A model generated the notes under the pieces. That model was given only the letters and a program-made list of their open reading frames with translations, did not search any database and was not told the origin of the DNA. The translations under genes were made by a program, and so were the position numbers. From NCBI GenBank assembly GCA_021234155.1, contig JAJEKV010000023.1, forward strand, positions 9,313,141 through 9,377,140: DNA of 64,000 nt, read 5' to 3'. The stretch is from Isoetes taiwanensis (Eukaryota; Streptophyta; Lycopodiopsida; Isoetales; Isoetaceae). How positions within the stretch are numbered: position 1 is the stretch's first letter; the number at the start of each line of letters is the position of its first letter. Positions 48,397 to 59,589 of this stretch are shown piece by piece.

Positions 48397-49305
48397 ATCG
48401 CATCGATCCGAGACATCGGATCGCCATTCTAGAATGGGACGAGCATGCATGTCGTGCATGCATGCGGGCGGCGCATGCCCGTTTTGGTTGGGAGTTCGCT
48501 ATTTCAGGCGCGTTTCTGCATCCACATCTCATCGGCGCTTCCTCTTCTCTCAGCAGTACCTTATTCTCTTTGAATTGTTTCCAGGCAGGGGAGGGGCTTC
48601 TTCCTGCCTGGTTTAGCCAATTTGGCGTTTCTTTCTTGCTATCCTTTTCCGGCCTTTGGCCTCGTCCTGTGACCTTTGTCCTCGATCGTAGTTTGTAAGG
48701 AAGTTCTCTGGTAGTCGGGCGGTTTGTTGGTTTCTTGCGAGTCCCATTCTAGAATCGCATCGATCCGAGACATCGGATCGCCATTCTAGAATGGGACGAG
48801 CATGCATGTCATGCATGTATGCGGGCGGCGCATGCCCGTTTTGGTTGGGAGTTGGCTATTTGGTGGCGTTTACGCATCCACATCTCATCGGCGCTTCCTC
48901 TTCTCTCAGCAGTACCTTATTCTCTTTGAACCCACCCTCCCCCCCTTCTTTGTTTATTGTATTTTGCACAAGTTTCTGTTTATCAAGTTTTTCTTCCACC
49001 CGTTGGGTGATGCTTTTTTTCCACCCCCTGGGTGATGCTATTCTCTGGTATGTTTGTGTTGTCTCGTTTGTTGTGTTGGTGATGTGCAGGTACAGGTTGG
49101 CGAGCGGCATCTGTTTCGACTTCTCCATGCGGGGGTTTTTGGGAGCGATTCTATGCCTTACGTTTGTCTAAGCCCCTTGCCGAAGGCTTATCACTAGGGT
49201 TTTTCCTCGAAAACCCGAAAGGGCGGGGTTTTTTAATCCCGGTGATAAGCTTTCGGCAGGTACATCAGCCACTCATCTATTAGCATTGTTTCTTGCGAGT
49301 CCCAT
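48397..49305 (+). mobile_element. dimeric, palindrome-rich element nested in the gypsy 3' region
   Basis: Two head-to-tail units, 48397-48752 and 48753-49305. Each begins ATCGCATCGATCCGAGACAT and shares about 178 nearly identical bases, ending CTTATTCTCTTTGAA. Each ends TTTCTTGCGAGTCCCAT. The shared part holds three palindromes: CGATCCGA-GACA-TCGGATCG, ATTCTAGAAT and GCATGCATG(TCG)TGCATGC. The middles of the units differ. Unit 2 carries a LINE-A-type stem-loop near its end. It has no convincing protein. It may be a non-autonomous retroelement with repeated promoter units, or a duplicated gypsy 3' UTR. Strand is given by the stem-loop. Confidence 0.6.
49175..49260 (+). promoter_or_regulatory. 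long stem-loop with LINE-A-like core
   Basis: Bases 49175-49194 pair with 49242-49260 over about 19 positions (TGCCGAAGGCTTATCAC against GTGATAAGCTTTCGGCA, with a G-T pair and one bulge). The interior GGTTTTTCCTCGAAAACCC, then a G-rich run and TTTTTTAATCCC, matches the LINE-A 3' hairpin closely. Confidence 0.8.
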
Positions 49306-49348
49306 GGAATTCCAAATATAAAGTTTTAAGGTTTGGGAACTTTGCTTA

Positions 49349-51831
49349 CTACTCTTGCAAAGTTCTTTCGTAATCTTCCACCAAGGAATTGTATTCTTTC
49401 AATTGAATCCTAGAATACCATACCGCATCGGTGGACGGATGAAATTTAAATTTCACGAGATACCTTCGATAAGAGGAACTTCTAATCTCTTTATCTTGAT
49501 GTGTCAATATTGTCTCCGGTTCCAGCACCTCTTCATCACCTTTAATGTTGGGAGGTTCTGATTGCTCCATTCTCTGCAAAATGTCAGGAGAAATTTCACT
49601 TCCCTTATAGGGTTTCAGTATTCCCACATTAAAAACTGGGTGCAAGTTAGTCCATTTCCCATATAAATGTAAACGATAAGCATTCTCACCGACTTTGTCG
49701 TCAACTTGGAATGGACCATAATACCTAGGGGCCAGTTTTACATACCGATTACCCATCTTCCGTAGACGCTTCTTTGGAAGATGAATCCAAACCCATTGAT
49801 CGTTTTTGTAAACAACCCTTTTTCGTTTCTTTGCAAGTTTGGAAGCCATCAATTCCTGACTTTTCTGGATTCGAGCCTTTATCTCTTGCAAGATATCAGC
49901 AAAGTCTGTAGTGGCTTCATCGGAAGCAGGTACTTCTCCACCAAGTTTCGCAATTGGGGATTCCAAAGAATATCTGTACACCACTTCAAAAGGAGTTCTT
50001 TGGGGTAGTCCGAAAGTGCACCGTATTATTATAGGCAAACTCAAAGAGATAAAGATATTCTTCCCAATCGGCTTTTCCTTTCAAGCAACATAAGATCTTA
50101 GCATATCTTCAATAACTTCGATTTACAACCTCGACTGGCCATCCGTTTGAGGATGATATCTGATGGAAAACTTTAGAGTGGTGACTAAGTTTTTCATAAG
50201 TCCACCCCAAAAATTTGCTGAGAATAGGGGATCCTATATCGTTATGATTGCATCCGGCATTCCATGGATCTTAAATATTTCCTTTAAGAAAATGTTGTCG
50301 GGTTGCGGGAGCGATCATGCTAGATTTGCAAGGAATAAAATGAGCCTGTTTAGACAACCTGTCTATTACTGTCCAAATTTGATCATTCCTGTGGATAGTC
50401 TTTGGTAACCCTTGAATAAAATCCATGGTAATATGCTTCCATGGTTTTTCTGGGATAGGCAAAGGTTGTACTAATCCAGCAGGCTTACCAGTAGAAGCTT
50501 TTATTTGTTGACAAGTAAGACATGCTTCGACATATTTTCTTACATCTCTTTCAAGCTTTGGCCAAAAGAAACGTCGTTTAACAGTTGCCAAAGTAGCTTG
50601 AATTCCTCTATGACCGGAGTATGGAGGTTCATGACATTCCTGTATAACTTTCAACATGTATGCTTGCGTAACACAAGTGCGATTTCGATATAATAATAAT
50701 CCATTATGGATTCTGTACTCTGATAAAGGATCTCTTCCATCTTTTTGTACCTGTGCATATGGAGTAGCAAAGGAGGAGTCATTCATATACTCTTCTTTCA
50801 TTGGTTCCAAATCAACAAATTATGCTACAGATATAGCTTGAATATTTATCCGGCTTAATGCATCTGCAACCTGGTTCTCCTTCCCAGGCTTATATTCAAG
50901 CTGCATCCCTTCAAAATCCTTTATAGTGTCAATGAGCTTTAATTGCCGTGCATTGATAATATCCCGATTTCAAATCAATTTTGCTAAATATACAGGCACC
51001 TCGTAATTCATCAAATAAATCATCAGCTCTAGATACTGGAAATTTATCTTTGACAGTCAGCTTATTGAGAGCTCTATAATCCACGCACATCCTATATCCC
51101 TTATCTTTCTTTTTGATTAGGATAACGGGTGCGCCAAAAGATGAACAGCTTGGCCGTATTAGCTGTCGTTCTAACATCTCTGCTATCTGTTTCTCAAGCT
51201 CTAATTTTTCAAAATGACTGACTCTATAAGGTGCCCTATTTGGAGGTTGGGCGTTTTCTTGCAACTATATTGCATGATCCTCAGGACGATGAGGAGGTAG
51301 ATCTAAAGTTTCTTCATCTTTGAAGAGATCGTCGAATTGTCTCAGAAAACTGTACAACTCGAGAGGCACCTTTCTCAAGTAAATAAAGTATGATTCAGCT
51401 TCACCCTGTATTAACTTCTTAGCTTCAGAGTATGTCAGTAGGGGTTCAGCTTGAGATGTGGAATCTGTACACAGCTTCAAGGGTTGCCCTTCAACCATTA
51501 TAGTTACTATCTTTTCCCTGTAATTAGGTCGGGCATCATACTGCTCCCGCCATCCAATTCCTAATATCACATCCATAGTTCCTAGAGGGGCCATAATCAA
51601 AACTCTTTCTTCGGAATACTGCCCTATTTGGATGGGAGCTACCACATATTTGTTGTTAATTTGGTTCCTAGGACCTTTCAAACCCTGCACAACTGTGATT
51701 TTTGTTTGCAAATCACAGATAGGTAATCCTAATTTATACACCAAGTCCTGCGAGATAAAGTCATGTGTTGAACCATCATCAAATAAAACAGTCACATCTT
51801 GACCTTTTACTGAACCTTTCATCTTAAACAA
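49349..51831 (-). pseudogene. gypsy pol: protease, partial RT, integrase, chromodomain-like tail
   Basis: On the minus strand: protease with LFDDGSTHDFI near 51780; a stop at 51262-51264; RT N-terminal half ([20 protein letters not shown] near 51100 and [12 protein letters not shown] near 50960). The frame then breaks at the deletion. The tail of RNase H is kept (LEYKPGKENQVADALSR near 50890). Integrase has an HHCC zinc finger (H..H...CLTC) near 50570-50660 and the first catalytic Asp in MDFIQGLP near 50420. 50044-49349 holds the integrase C-terminus (KLAPRYYGPFQV) and ends YLVKFKFHPSTDAVW, which resembles a degraded chromodomain. A frameshift lies between 50045 and 50270. Confidence 0.88.
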
Positions 51832-51865
51832 CCATGCTTCCGAAGATCCTGTACTGACAAATTCT

Positions 51866-53113
51866 TTAGGTATGCAATTTGCAGTCTCCCTTTTTCCTGT
51901 TCAATAGCTGCAAGCTTTCCTTTATTCCTTCCCTGGAAGTTTCTAGTCTATCTTCAATATGATGCGATTGAGCAACTTGCCTTTCCTTAGGCGGCGGCTC
52001 TTTAAACTGTACTTTCTTTGTATTTTTATCTGCCGGGGCCGTATTCTTTGGGCAGTTGGATTGATAATGCGGACCTCCACAATTATAACATCCAGTCTTA
52101 GGCCCTTTATTCTGCTCCTGTTTGGTCTTCTGTCCATTATTAGAGCGTTTTCCATTCCTCCCATTAAATCTGGTCTTACGCTCTTCACGGCCCCTTTTAT
52201 TTTTCTTATCTCTTCTATTTTCAATTTTTTCACGCTTTGATCTTTTCTGTTCACGAGAAGGCGCTCCTTCCCATATAACTAACTTACGAGCCTTGGGGTT
52301 CAACTTTCGTTCTGCAACTCCTGCTTTCTTAATTGCATCTTCCATGTTGACTGGCTCAATAAGATCTAACTCTGCAAATATGTCCTCCCTTAACCCATTC
52401 ACAAACTTCCTTAAAAGTTCATGTTCACCCAAGTTCCTAACTTGTGAACCTAGATGACTAAATTTCATGTAATATCCGGACACTGTTTCACCATCATCCT
52501 GTTTAACAAGGTCCCATTCTTTTTGCAATATCCTGTAATAGTTTGCAGGCAGGTAATGAGCTTCAAATGCACTACGAAAAACTGCCCATGAGTTAACTTC
52601 AGGCTGCATCAATCTGCGACCTTGCCACCAAACTTGAGCTTGTTCATCTAAATATGTGTCCATGGCTTGCAGTTTCTCTTGTTCGGTCGCGTTAACTCTC
52701 TCAAAGAACTTTTCCCATATCCCCAGGAAACTTATTACTTGCATTGGCTTGACATACACTCCGCCAGTAAAGTATGGTAGATCAACTTTTTCCAACCATT
52801 TAGGAGCCTTATCCCTTTTAGTTGGCGTATCAGTTTCAGTAGTCTTCAGAGGCTCTGGGTTGCCAGTATCTGGCGGCGGATTTTCAGGTGGTGGTGGATG
52901 AGCAGGTGGAGGGTCTCTGGGTAATGGAGGTGGCTGGGCATTACTGGGAAGAAAACCATAGAGTTGAGCAATCTGCTCTAATTTGTACTGGTAATCCTCT
53001 GGGGATGTAGGTTGTGGCAGTGCTATCTGGGTTGCGATGAAATCAGCAGTCCTTAAGGCTTGCTGATATTGCTCTTCAGAGATATTGTAACGGTGTGCCA
53101 TCGTCACAGTCAC
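51866..53113 (-). CDS. gypsy gag polyprotein (intact frame)
   Basis: A 415-codon open frame. The N-terminal about 60 residues are followed by a Pro-rich linker (near residues 60-90). The retrotransposon gag domain covers about residues 105-265 (YFTGG, then WWQGRR, FRSAFEAHYLP, GLREDIFAELD). Next is a Lys/Arg-rich region and one CCHC zinc knuckle, CYNCGGPHYQSNCP (near residue 340), for binding element RNA. It forms the particle shell and packages the transcript. The frame is open although pol is broken, so it could in principle serve in trans; that is inference. The protease frame follows after a shift and about 35 bases. Confidence 0.9.
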   Translation of the reverse strand: MTVTMAHRYNISEEQYQQALRTADFIATQIALPQPTSPEDYQYKLEQIAQLYGFLPSNAQPPPLPRDPPPAHPPPPENPPPDTGNPEPLKTTETDTPTKRDKAPKWLEKVDLPYFTGGVYVKPMQVISFLGIWEKFFERVNATEQEKLQAMDTYLDEQAQVWWQGRRLMQPEVNSWAVFRSAFEAHYLPANYYRILQKEWDLVKQDDGETVSGYYMKFSHLGSQVRNLGEHELLRKFVNGLREDIFAELDLIEPVNMEDAIKKAGVAERKLNPKARKLVIWEGAPSREQKRSKREKIENRRDKKNKRGREERKTRFNGRNGKRSNNGQKTKQEQNKGPKTGCYNCGGPHYQSNCPKNTAPADKNTKKVQFKEPPPKERQVAQSHHIEDRLETSREGIKESLQLLNRKKGDCKLHT

Positions 53114-53125
53114 AGGTTCAAGAGC

Positions 53126-53143
53126 GGACTGGCTCTGATACCA
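53126..53143 (-). promoter_or_regulatory. primer binding site, initiator tRNA-Met
   Basis: TGGTATCAGAGCCAGTCC on the minus strand, three bases after the 5' LTR, is the usual plant complement of the 3' end of initiator tRNA-Met. Confidence 0.9.
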
Positions 53144-53146
53144 ACT

Positions 53147-53798
53147 TGATACAACGAAGTAATCTTAAAGAAATTCAACAACTAAAAGCAAAAGAATAGC
53201 TTCTCTTCAATCTTTAGAAGGTTTAATCCACCCAACCGGGTTCAGGCTTAATTACAGGAAATCGTTATCCTGCTCTTGACACAGCAATCAGAATTGCAAT
53301 CTTAAAGAATTTCAAAGGACAAACTCAAGCAAGGAAGGCTTTGGCAAGGCAGAGAATTCACTCAAACTTGCAACTGGATTTCTGCTCCAGTATCAAAGAA
53401 ATCGGTTGCTTATATAGGCTGGATCTACCTATTTTCAAATATCCCTTTAATGATCCGGAAATATCTATCTAAAGGCAAAAGATCATAATACTAAGATTCG
53501 GCCAGAGATATTAATAGCTCTGCCTTTTTCAAGCCGGATCGGCCCTTCTCTGATCGGATCCGGAAGGTCCTAACAGGTCGGGGATATTTCCCGTTGAAAG
53601 GCTGCAACCCGTTATCAGCCCTTTTTCATTAATGTTAATTGTTAAACCAATGGTTCTTTAAATGTTGACTCTAAACTTTCAACCTTGGCACTAATGGCAT
53701 AAAATAAACTTCCTCAAAAATAATTTGCTAGCCTCAAAAATAAAGATCCCCGATGCGTGAGCCCGAACCACTCCCCAAGACGGCTTTAAGCCGTAACA
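53147..53798 (-). repeat. 5' LTR of the gypsy element
   Basis: 652 bp with TG...CA ends. It contains a TATA box (CTATATAAGC on the minus strand, 53408-53417) as the likely promoter of the element transcript. The other LTR keeps the same box (near 47712). Confidence 0.93.
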
Positions 53799-53803
53799 TG
53801 ATA

Positions 53804-54280
53804 TAGATAGATAAACCCATTATAATAATAATTTGTGATAGTTGCCATGATATATCACTGATTTATATTTTAGTTGAACATGTCTCTCTCTATTTAATCC
53901 ATATTGAACTCCCATATAAGCACGCATTCATTAATTTATTAATTTGAGACAAAATTACTAATTTGAGAAAATTAAACTACCAAGCAAAACCAATTTCACT
54001 CAAGTTGAAAGATAACTTATCGTCATTAGCACCCATGTATCTTAAATGAGAGGCCACATCACTTGGGATCAAAACAGTTGAAAGCACCCCTTCGACCGTT
54101 CATGCAAGTGAAAGATGCCTAAAAGTGCGAGTTCTTTCTTGAACTTTCTATCTTACCTCCAAAGGTCATTCAAACTCATTTTCTGTCAAAAATTTAGAAG
54201 AGACCATGAATTCTCTTTGTTTCTGTCTCAAATTTTACAGAATCTGTTGCTAGCCTAGTAGGGGCTAACTTTCCTCGTGT
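53804..54280. other. no feature seen
   Basis: AT-rich flank between the gypsy target-site duplication and a pentanucleotide repeat. Confidence 0.4.
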
Positions 54281-54325
54281 TTCTATTCTATTCTATTCTA
54301 TTCTATTCTATTCTATTCTATTCTA
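54281..54325 (+). repeat. (TTCTA)n array without LINE-A body
   Basis: About nine TTCTA units, the same pentamer as the LINE-A tail. The upstream sequence (CTTTCCTCGTG) lacks the conserved LINE-A terminal segment. It is either an ordinary microsatellite or what is left of a LINE-A tail. Confidence 0.9.
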
Positions 54326-54349
54326 AACTCTAATAGCTACAGATGGATA

Positions 54350-56030
54350 CCGTTTTTTCAAAATTATCAAACAGGATAAGAAATTGACCTGTGGTTTTTT
54401 TAGAGGATCCCATTTCCAATTGTGGGACTTTGTGATCTTCAATCGATTTTTTCTTAAGGATTTATTTTTTTTATTTGGAATAACTCATTTGTTCCTGGCT
54501 GTGAGGAATTTGAAACTCAAATCGTTGAAGCTTGGCTTGAAGAATTTATCGAGTACAGAAATCCAAAAGTAGCAGATATATTCAGAGTTCATTGATTGGT
54601 TCATTGTAGATGGTCGGATACAAAAATTATAGTGAAGGTGTTTTCTGAGTATGATCTTGGAGAATTTGAGTTTTCTCAAGGCTAGGATTTTTGTGCACTT
54701 GTCTGTTTCCGAGTTGGCTTCTAGATCTCTTAGATATAATTTAATTTTTTGTGTCTTTTTGCCTTCCCTGTCCAAATTTCCCTTCTTCATCCTCCTACAG
54801 TTTCGTCTTTCCCTCTGTTCTTCTCATCTCCCTTTTCTTTCGCATGCTTGTTGTATACTCCTAAGCTCTCTGATGGAAAATAACATTTTATTAGCCCTAA
54901 ATTTCTCCCCTTCCTTCATTCCTTCTCTGATTTGGGCGACCGCAGATGGTCGGATCTTCTTAAGCAGTTAATATCTTTCCATTCTGATCCGAAAAAAATT
55001 ATTTTGTTTGATAATTTTGTTAAGTCTTTGGTGAATCATCAGACAATGGATCTAAAAACCTTGTTCCTTGTTGGGATAATTTCTCTAAAGATTCGGACAT
55101 GTATGATGGTAGATCCCAGGACCTTAACTCCTCACCCCTATGGTGTTCAAAGACCATTTAGGGTGGTACCTCCTGATGTGGTTACTGATGTTGCACTTAT
55201 TGAACCGCGTCTAATTGAAGTCTCTAGGCTGAAGATTTTTTGTGGTATTTCTCTTAACCCTTCTTCAGTTCATGCCAAAATGTTTACATTGCAAGATTCT
55301 GCCATTCTTATCAAAACCACAGACTAGTATTAGACTTGACAAGTTTTGTACTCATTGTTTAAATCTTCATAAAGGTATACAAAATGATGCTATGTACTGG
55401 TTTCACCATCCTTATATCAAGGTTGAATGTGGCATTGCCTAGTGAATTTTATTTTTATTTCTGGGATATTCTTGAATTTGATATTGTCCCTTTGGTTAAT
55501 GGCTTTTGGAATGCTAATCATTTGCATCCATCCATCTCTAATGGTTTTATTTCTCTTGTTCCAAAGGTAGCTCCCTCACTAATTCTCCCTATAAATTATG
55601 TTCCAAAACCATTGTCTTGAGAATTCTTGATTATTTTCAAAGAAATATCTGCAGAAACCAATCTGCCTTTTGAACTAAGAGATTTATCTTGGCCAATTAT
55701 ATTGTAGCCAGGGAGGGCTGCATTGGAACAAGCTATCTGGTCAGAATTGTGTTTTTCTCAAACTAGTCTTCAAACGAGCATTTGTTATAATCCAATGGGA
55801 TTTTTTGGATCTGGCTCTTACCAAATTTGGTTTTCATCCTGAGCTTAAGATGCGTATTAATGGCTTGGATGCTAAGACCAACTCTATTGTGATATGCTAA
55901 CAAAAACCATTTTGCATTTTCAGAGTAATGATAGCTTAAAGGGACTATATCTTCCCAGCAGTACTAAGATTTTTACTATTTCCCACTATGCAGATGATAA
56001 GTTTTCTTTTTTAGATCCCAATAATCCAAA
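54350..56030 (+). pseudogene. LINE-C, part 1 (up to RT YADD box)
   Basis: The best part is 55440-55620: EFYFYFWDILEFDIVPLVNG, then FWNANHLHPSISNGFISLVPK. This is the classic RT entry block (FYxxFW, NxxxIxLIPK). It is followed by LRILDYFQRNICRNQSAF and FKRAFVIIQWDFLDLALTKF, then SHYADDKFSF near 55985 (catalytic YADD). Upstream of 55400 the match is weak. Many frameshifts. A LINE-A copy interrupts it at about 56030. Confidence 0.6.
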
Positions 56031-57275
56031 GTTGAGCTCTCCTCCTTCAGTTACCGAGGGCAAAGTGTGGAAGTGGCACCCACGTATAAATTTTTGGGAG
56101 TGGACTTTCCTTCTACTATGCACTGGAACATATCTATACGGCTACGAGTGACGGCGAGATGGAAGGCACTACATGTAATGCAGAACAAAAGTCACATAGC
56201 AGAGCTATATGATTGGAATCGCACCTGTTTAAGGTCTTAGTGGAGCCTGTCCTTTTATACGGGGTTGAAGTATGGGGCTCGGTAGTATCCCTCGCTACTT
56301 GGAATGACTTGAAGCAGGTGCAGAAAGCCTTCTTGGTACGAGCACTAGAGGTGAAGTCCACAGTTCCATATCAAATTCTGTTGCAGGAGATGGGTTTCTT
56401 GCCTCTTTAGAGGGCGGCCCTTGATCGTCACATTGTCTATTCTCAGAAGATGGTCAATCAATATGGACGATGCTCGTCTCCCTAACCTATCTTATATCAT
56501 GGCAATGGGGCCGCATCGCCTCAAGGCCTGCTGGAGGAAAAAGAGAGCTCAATGGTTGGCTAGATGGAATATGCATGAGCACAGATGCATACATTTGCAA
56601 ACAGAGGCATATCGCCATAGCTTGAGGCAATACCTTGACGCTTGCTTCCACAGCAAGCTCTGAGATGCCAGTGCTCTTGAACATGTCAAGCCAACACACT
56701 ACCAGGGCCACATAAATCCCACATTAAAACGGGATCCGCAATGCTACATGTGTACCCATTTGCCTATGAAAAGGCACAGATCATTGCCTCCATTCGCACA
56801 GGAGCACACCGTCTTCGAATTGAGACGAGTAGATGGATTGGTGAGCCACGCCAACACAGGCTTTGTCAATGCTGCCAAATGGGAGTCATTGAGGATGAAT
56901 CTCATACCTTTCAAAGCTGCCCATCATATGATCAAGTCTTGATGCGCCATACTTAGTTGGTCAGGCCTGGCCAGCTGCGACATGTGACATTGAGCACGGC
57001 TTTCATGCGGATGTTGGGATCATACCTTCAGGAGGTCATTGATATGCAAGATCAGCTATGTCCTCGGGTACACACTTGACATGTATATATACATATATTT
57101 CATGATGAAGTATACATGTACAGTTTGACAGCATTCTTATTACTGCCACAGTTTTTTCCTCGGAAAACCTTTGGGCGGGGGTTTTTTTAACCCGGATAGT
57201 AATAAGTTTGTTGCGCTCTTTCATAGCCGATTAGTCTCCGTGGACAATAAAAATCATTATTTCTTTTTTTTTTTA
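56030..57275 (+). mobile_element. LINE-A copy, 5'-truncated, nested in LINE-C
   Basis: Homologous to the last 1.2 kb of the 12-16 kb copy. It runs from the segment after YADD (APTYKFLGVDFPSTM-like near 56075), through EPVLLYGVEVWGSVVSLATW (56245) and VQKAFLVRALEVKSTVPYQI (56320), to the C-terminal knuckle CQCCQMGVIEDESHTFQSCP (56858). The 3' hairpin (57136-57206) and GCCGATTAGTCTCCGTGGAC follow. The tail is T-rich, not a clean TTCTA array. Here the Gln codon CAG that became TAG at 15550 is intact. A few stops and frameshifts are present. Confidence 0.85.
57136..57206 (+). promoter_or_regulatory. LINE-A 3' UTR stem-loop (second copy)
   Basis: CTTATTACTGCC (57136) pairs with GGATAGTAATAAG (57194-57206). 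The same interior order as at 16321 is present: TTTTTTCCTCGGAAAACC, a G-rich run, TTTTTTTAACCC. Confidence 0.75.
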
Positions 57276-57289
57276 TAATTATTAAGATT

Positions 57290-58100
57290 TTCTCTCCTGC
57301 TTCTGGAATGTACAATTACGGGAGATGTTGATAAAGATGTGTATAGCTGACATCACGGTGCTCAATTCTCTCCAAGCCGTGAAGTTGTGAGGCTTGCTTC
57401 TATCCCTTAACTCGAGTCTCAAAGGGCTATTGCAACCAATCTTGGACAAAATTAAGAAAAAAGCTCAATAACTATAGGAACTGCTAATTCTTTGCTCGTA
57501 GAACCCTTATTGCAAACTTTGTTTTATCGGGTTCTCATGTTTATTTGTCCTCAGCCTTAGTGGCTCCAAAGAATGTTTATAATGAGCTAGCAAAAACTAT
57601 CAGGAAATTTTTCTGGAGTGATCTCGTCTGGTCAATTGGAATTCTGTTTCTCGATCTAAAAAATTAGGTGGTCTTGGGTGTAATAACTTATATTTACAAG
57701 CGTGTGCTCTAGCTTGAAAATATGTATGGAGATCTTTGATTGATTTTTCTAATTCTGCTTCAAAGTTCATAAGATACTGGTTAACTTGTTCTTTCTCCAT
57801 TGGTCAGCCTAAAGTCAAGGAATCATCATTCTAAAGTGTTGGCCATTAAGCATCCAAGGATTTACAAAAAGTGATCAGTAAAGGGCGTTATATATATTGG
57901 TGACATTTTACAGAAACAATACTTTTATTTCCTAGACTAGACTGCTTTTAAAGTTAAAATTCAGGGTACTTCCAGTGATATATAAAAAAAAAAAAAAAAT
58001 CTTAAATGTACCTTGTCTAGATATTTGTCCCTGCCAACTAATAACAAGTCTCTGCATTGCTATTTGAAGGGAAAACAAATTTACAAGATTACTTGAACTT
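57290..58100 (+). pseudogene. LINE-C, part 2 (after the nested LINE-A)
   Basis: Reads VYISSALVAPKNVYNELAKT, then IRKFFWSD near 57545-57615. The post-RT block VNWNSVSRSKKLGGLGCNNL follows near 57635-57690, then LQACALAWKYVWRSLIDFS. The GGLG block continues the LINE that stops at 56030, which shows that LINE-A landed inside it. Frameshifts are present. The 3' end is not resolved. Confidence 0.6.
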
Positions 58101-59589
58101 TTGTAAAGGATCGGGCTTAAGATAGTTATGACTTGGCTACTGCAGAGGAAAGAGAGACAATTACTTTGAGCTTAATTGGTAGAGAGGCTGAGTGGACCAG
58201 AATCTTTTGCAAGGAAGTTGTACAGGTCCATTATCTGTATAAATTTATGTTCATATACCACTACTCAATGACTGGCAGACGAGAAATGTATTACACTCAT
58301 AAGATGTTGGCAGATCTATATAACACCTTATTTTTACACTCATAAGATGTTGACAGTGGAGATGTGAATACTCTTTTCAGTGAAATTGATACAAATGATA
58401 AGAGTTATACCTTTGGCTCAGCTGGCTCATTTTACATCTATTATAATACTTGCTTTAACTCACACTTCAATCAATGATCCATGCTACCTCACCTTGCTTT
58501 TCTTATGAAAGGGTGGCTCAATATCAAATCTATCTTCCTGTCATGTTATTAAGGTTTGCCTTTAGCTTTTTCAAGTCTCAGTTGTTGGTTGTAATTGAAA
58601 GCAGTGAAAACCTTTTTGGCAGCAGATGGGATTTAATGGCTAAAACTCTGGTGGCCTCACCTCTATTACTCATTTTGATCTATCCTGTGATCATTTTAAT
58701 AGTATCTCAATATGGCAGCATATCAATCTTTGATGGCTACCTGCTGACTTCATCAACATTAAGCAACTATTTCACAGATTGCAGCTTGTTTATAAATCTA
58801 GGGCTCATCAAACAATAGGATTTTGTTTAATTGTATATGTAATTGTTAACAACTCCACCACTTTGCTAGTTTCATTTTGTTGGACTATTAGACTATTACA
58901 TTATCCTCTAGTTGTTCTCGACCTTTGAGAACGCGAGTCTTCAGTTGCCTTTTATGACCAGTTTGTTTCAAGCTTTAAGCCTCTTCTGCTATCATAGAAG
59001 CAAAAAGTTCATATGGGTTTCCTTAATTAATGAAAAAATCTACTCTTACTCTCTCTCTCTCTCTAAAAAAAAATGGGATCTATGCAAAGTCAATGGTTTT
59101 TACTAGTTGGTATTGAGACCGATCATTAGGGTTAGGCCTCCACCTCTTCCTCCAACAATCAATGTAGTTATTGGGATAAGATATGACCTTCCTATTGACA
59201 TGTTTCTACCAAAAGAGATACACCTCTTCATACTGAGGTCATTTGGGCCTTCTATAGGGTTATCTTCTCCATAAGCTAAGATGTTGGACATCTATCAGCT
59301 GGCCACACAAGCAAGAACATACCCTTCTTAATACTTGACATGGATCAAATGTCTGAACGCAGTTTTGTGGTTTCTAATTAAAAGGGATCTGCATATGCCA
59401 GTCGAAGATTACTTTCTTGCTGGATCACTATCTCTAGTTCAATTAAAGCATCTTGTCGTGCGTGAGGAAAGAAATCATGCATGTCAAATGAACCAGCATA
59501 CATTTGTCCAAGCACATGTAGTAGACCCAACCAATAGTCGATGATCTCATTCATGTCTGCATTAGACCATGTGTAGTCGCCTCCTTTTT
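58101..59589. other. unassigned region
   Basis: A 114-codon open frame at 58474-58818 is hydrophobic, but no family is recognised. It may be part of LINE-C decay. A (CT)n run lies at 59049-59064. Confidence 0.35.

Larger units (their letters stand above)
47443..53798 (-). mobile_element. Ty3/gypsy LTR retrotransposon, chromovirus-like, internally deleted
   Basis: Two LTRs (47443-48098 and 53147-53798) bound the element, and 5-bp TGATA duplications flank it (47438-47442 and 53799-53803). On the minus strand the order is LTR, tRNA-Met primer site, gag, protease, RT, integrase, chromodomain-like tail, LTR. This gene order, with integrase after RT, is that of Ty3/gypsy. A deletion near 50930 removed the second half of RT and most of RNase H, so it cannot move on its own. 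By eye the LTRs differ at roughly two dozen positions, so the insertion is not recent. A foreign element sits in its 3' region (48397-49305). Confidence 0.93.

Noticed and set aside
49175-49260. Hammerhead-type self-cleaving ribozyme (retrozyme)
   Set aside because: A strong stem-loop and a CGAAA stretch are present, but the conserved CTGATGA core was not found, so there is no support for a ribozyme.
48099-49348. Treating the dimeric element simply as gypsy 3' UTR
   Set aside because: Not excluded, but the shared LINE-A-type hairpin and sharp repeat edges favour a separate element, so it is listed as one with reduced confidence.
52484-53000. Plus-strand open frames opposite gag
   Set aside because: They are antisense to an intact 415-codon gag frame with a zinc knuckle.
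58474-58818. Hydrophobic 114-codon frame as a membrane protein gene
   Set aside because: No family match, no splice context, and it lies just beyond decayed LINE-C sequence. Hydrophobic frames are common by chance in AT-rich DNA.
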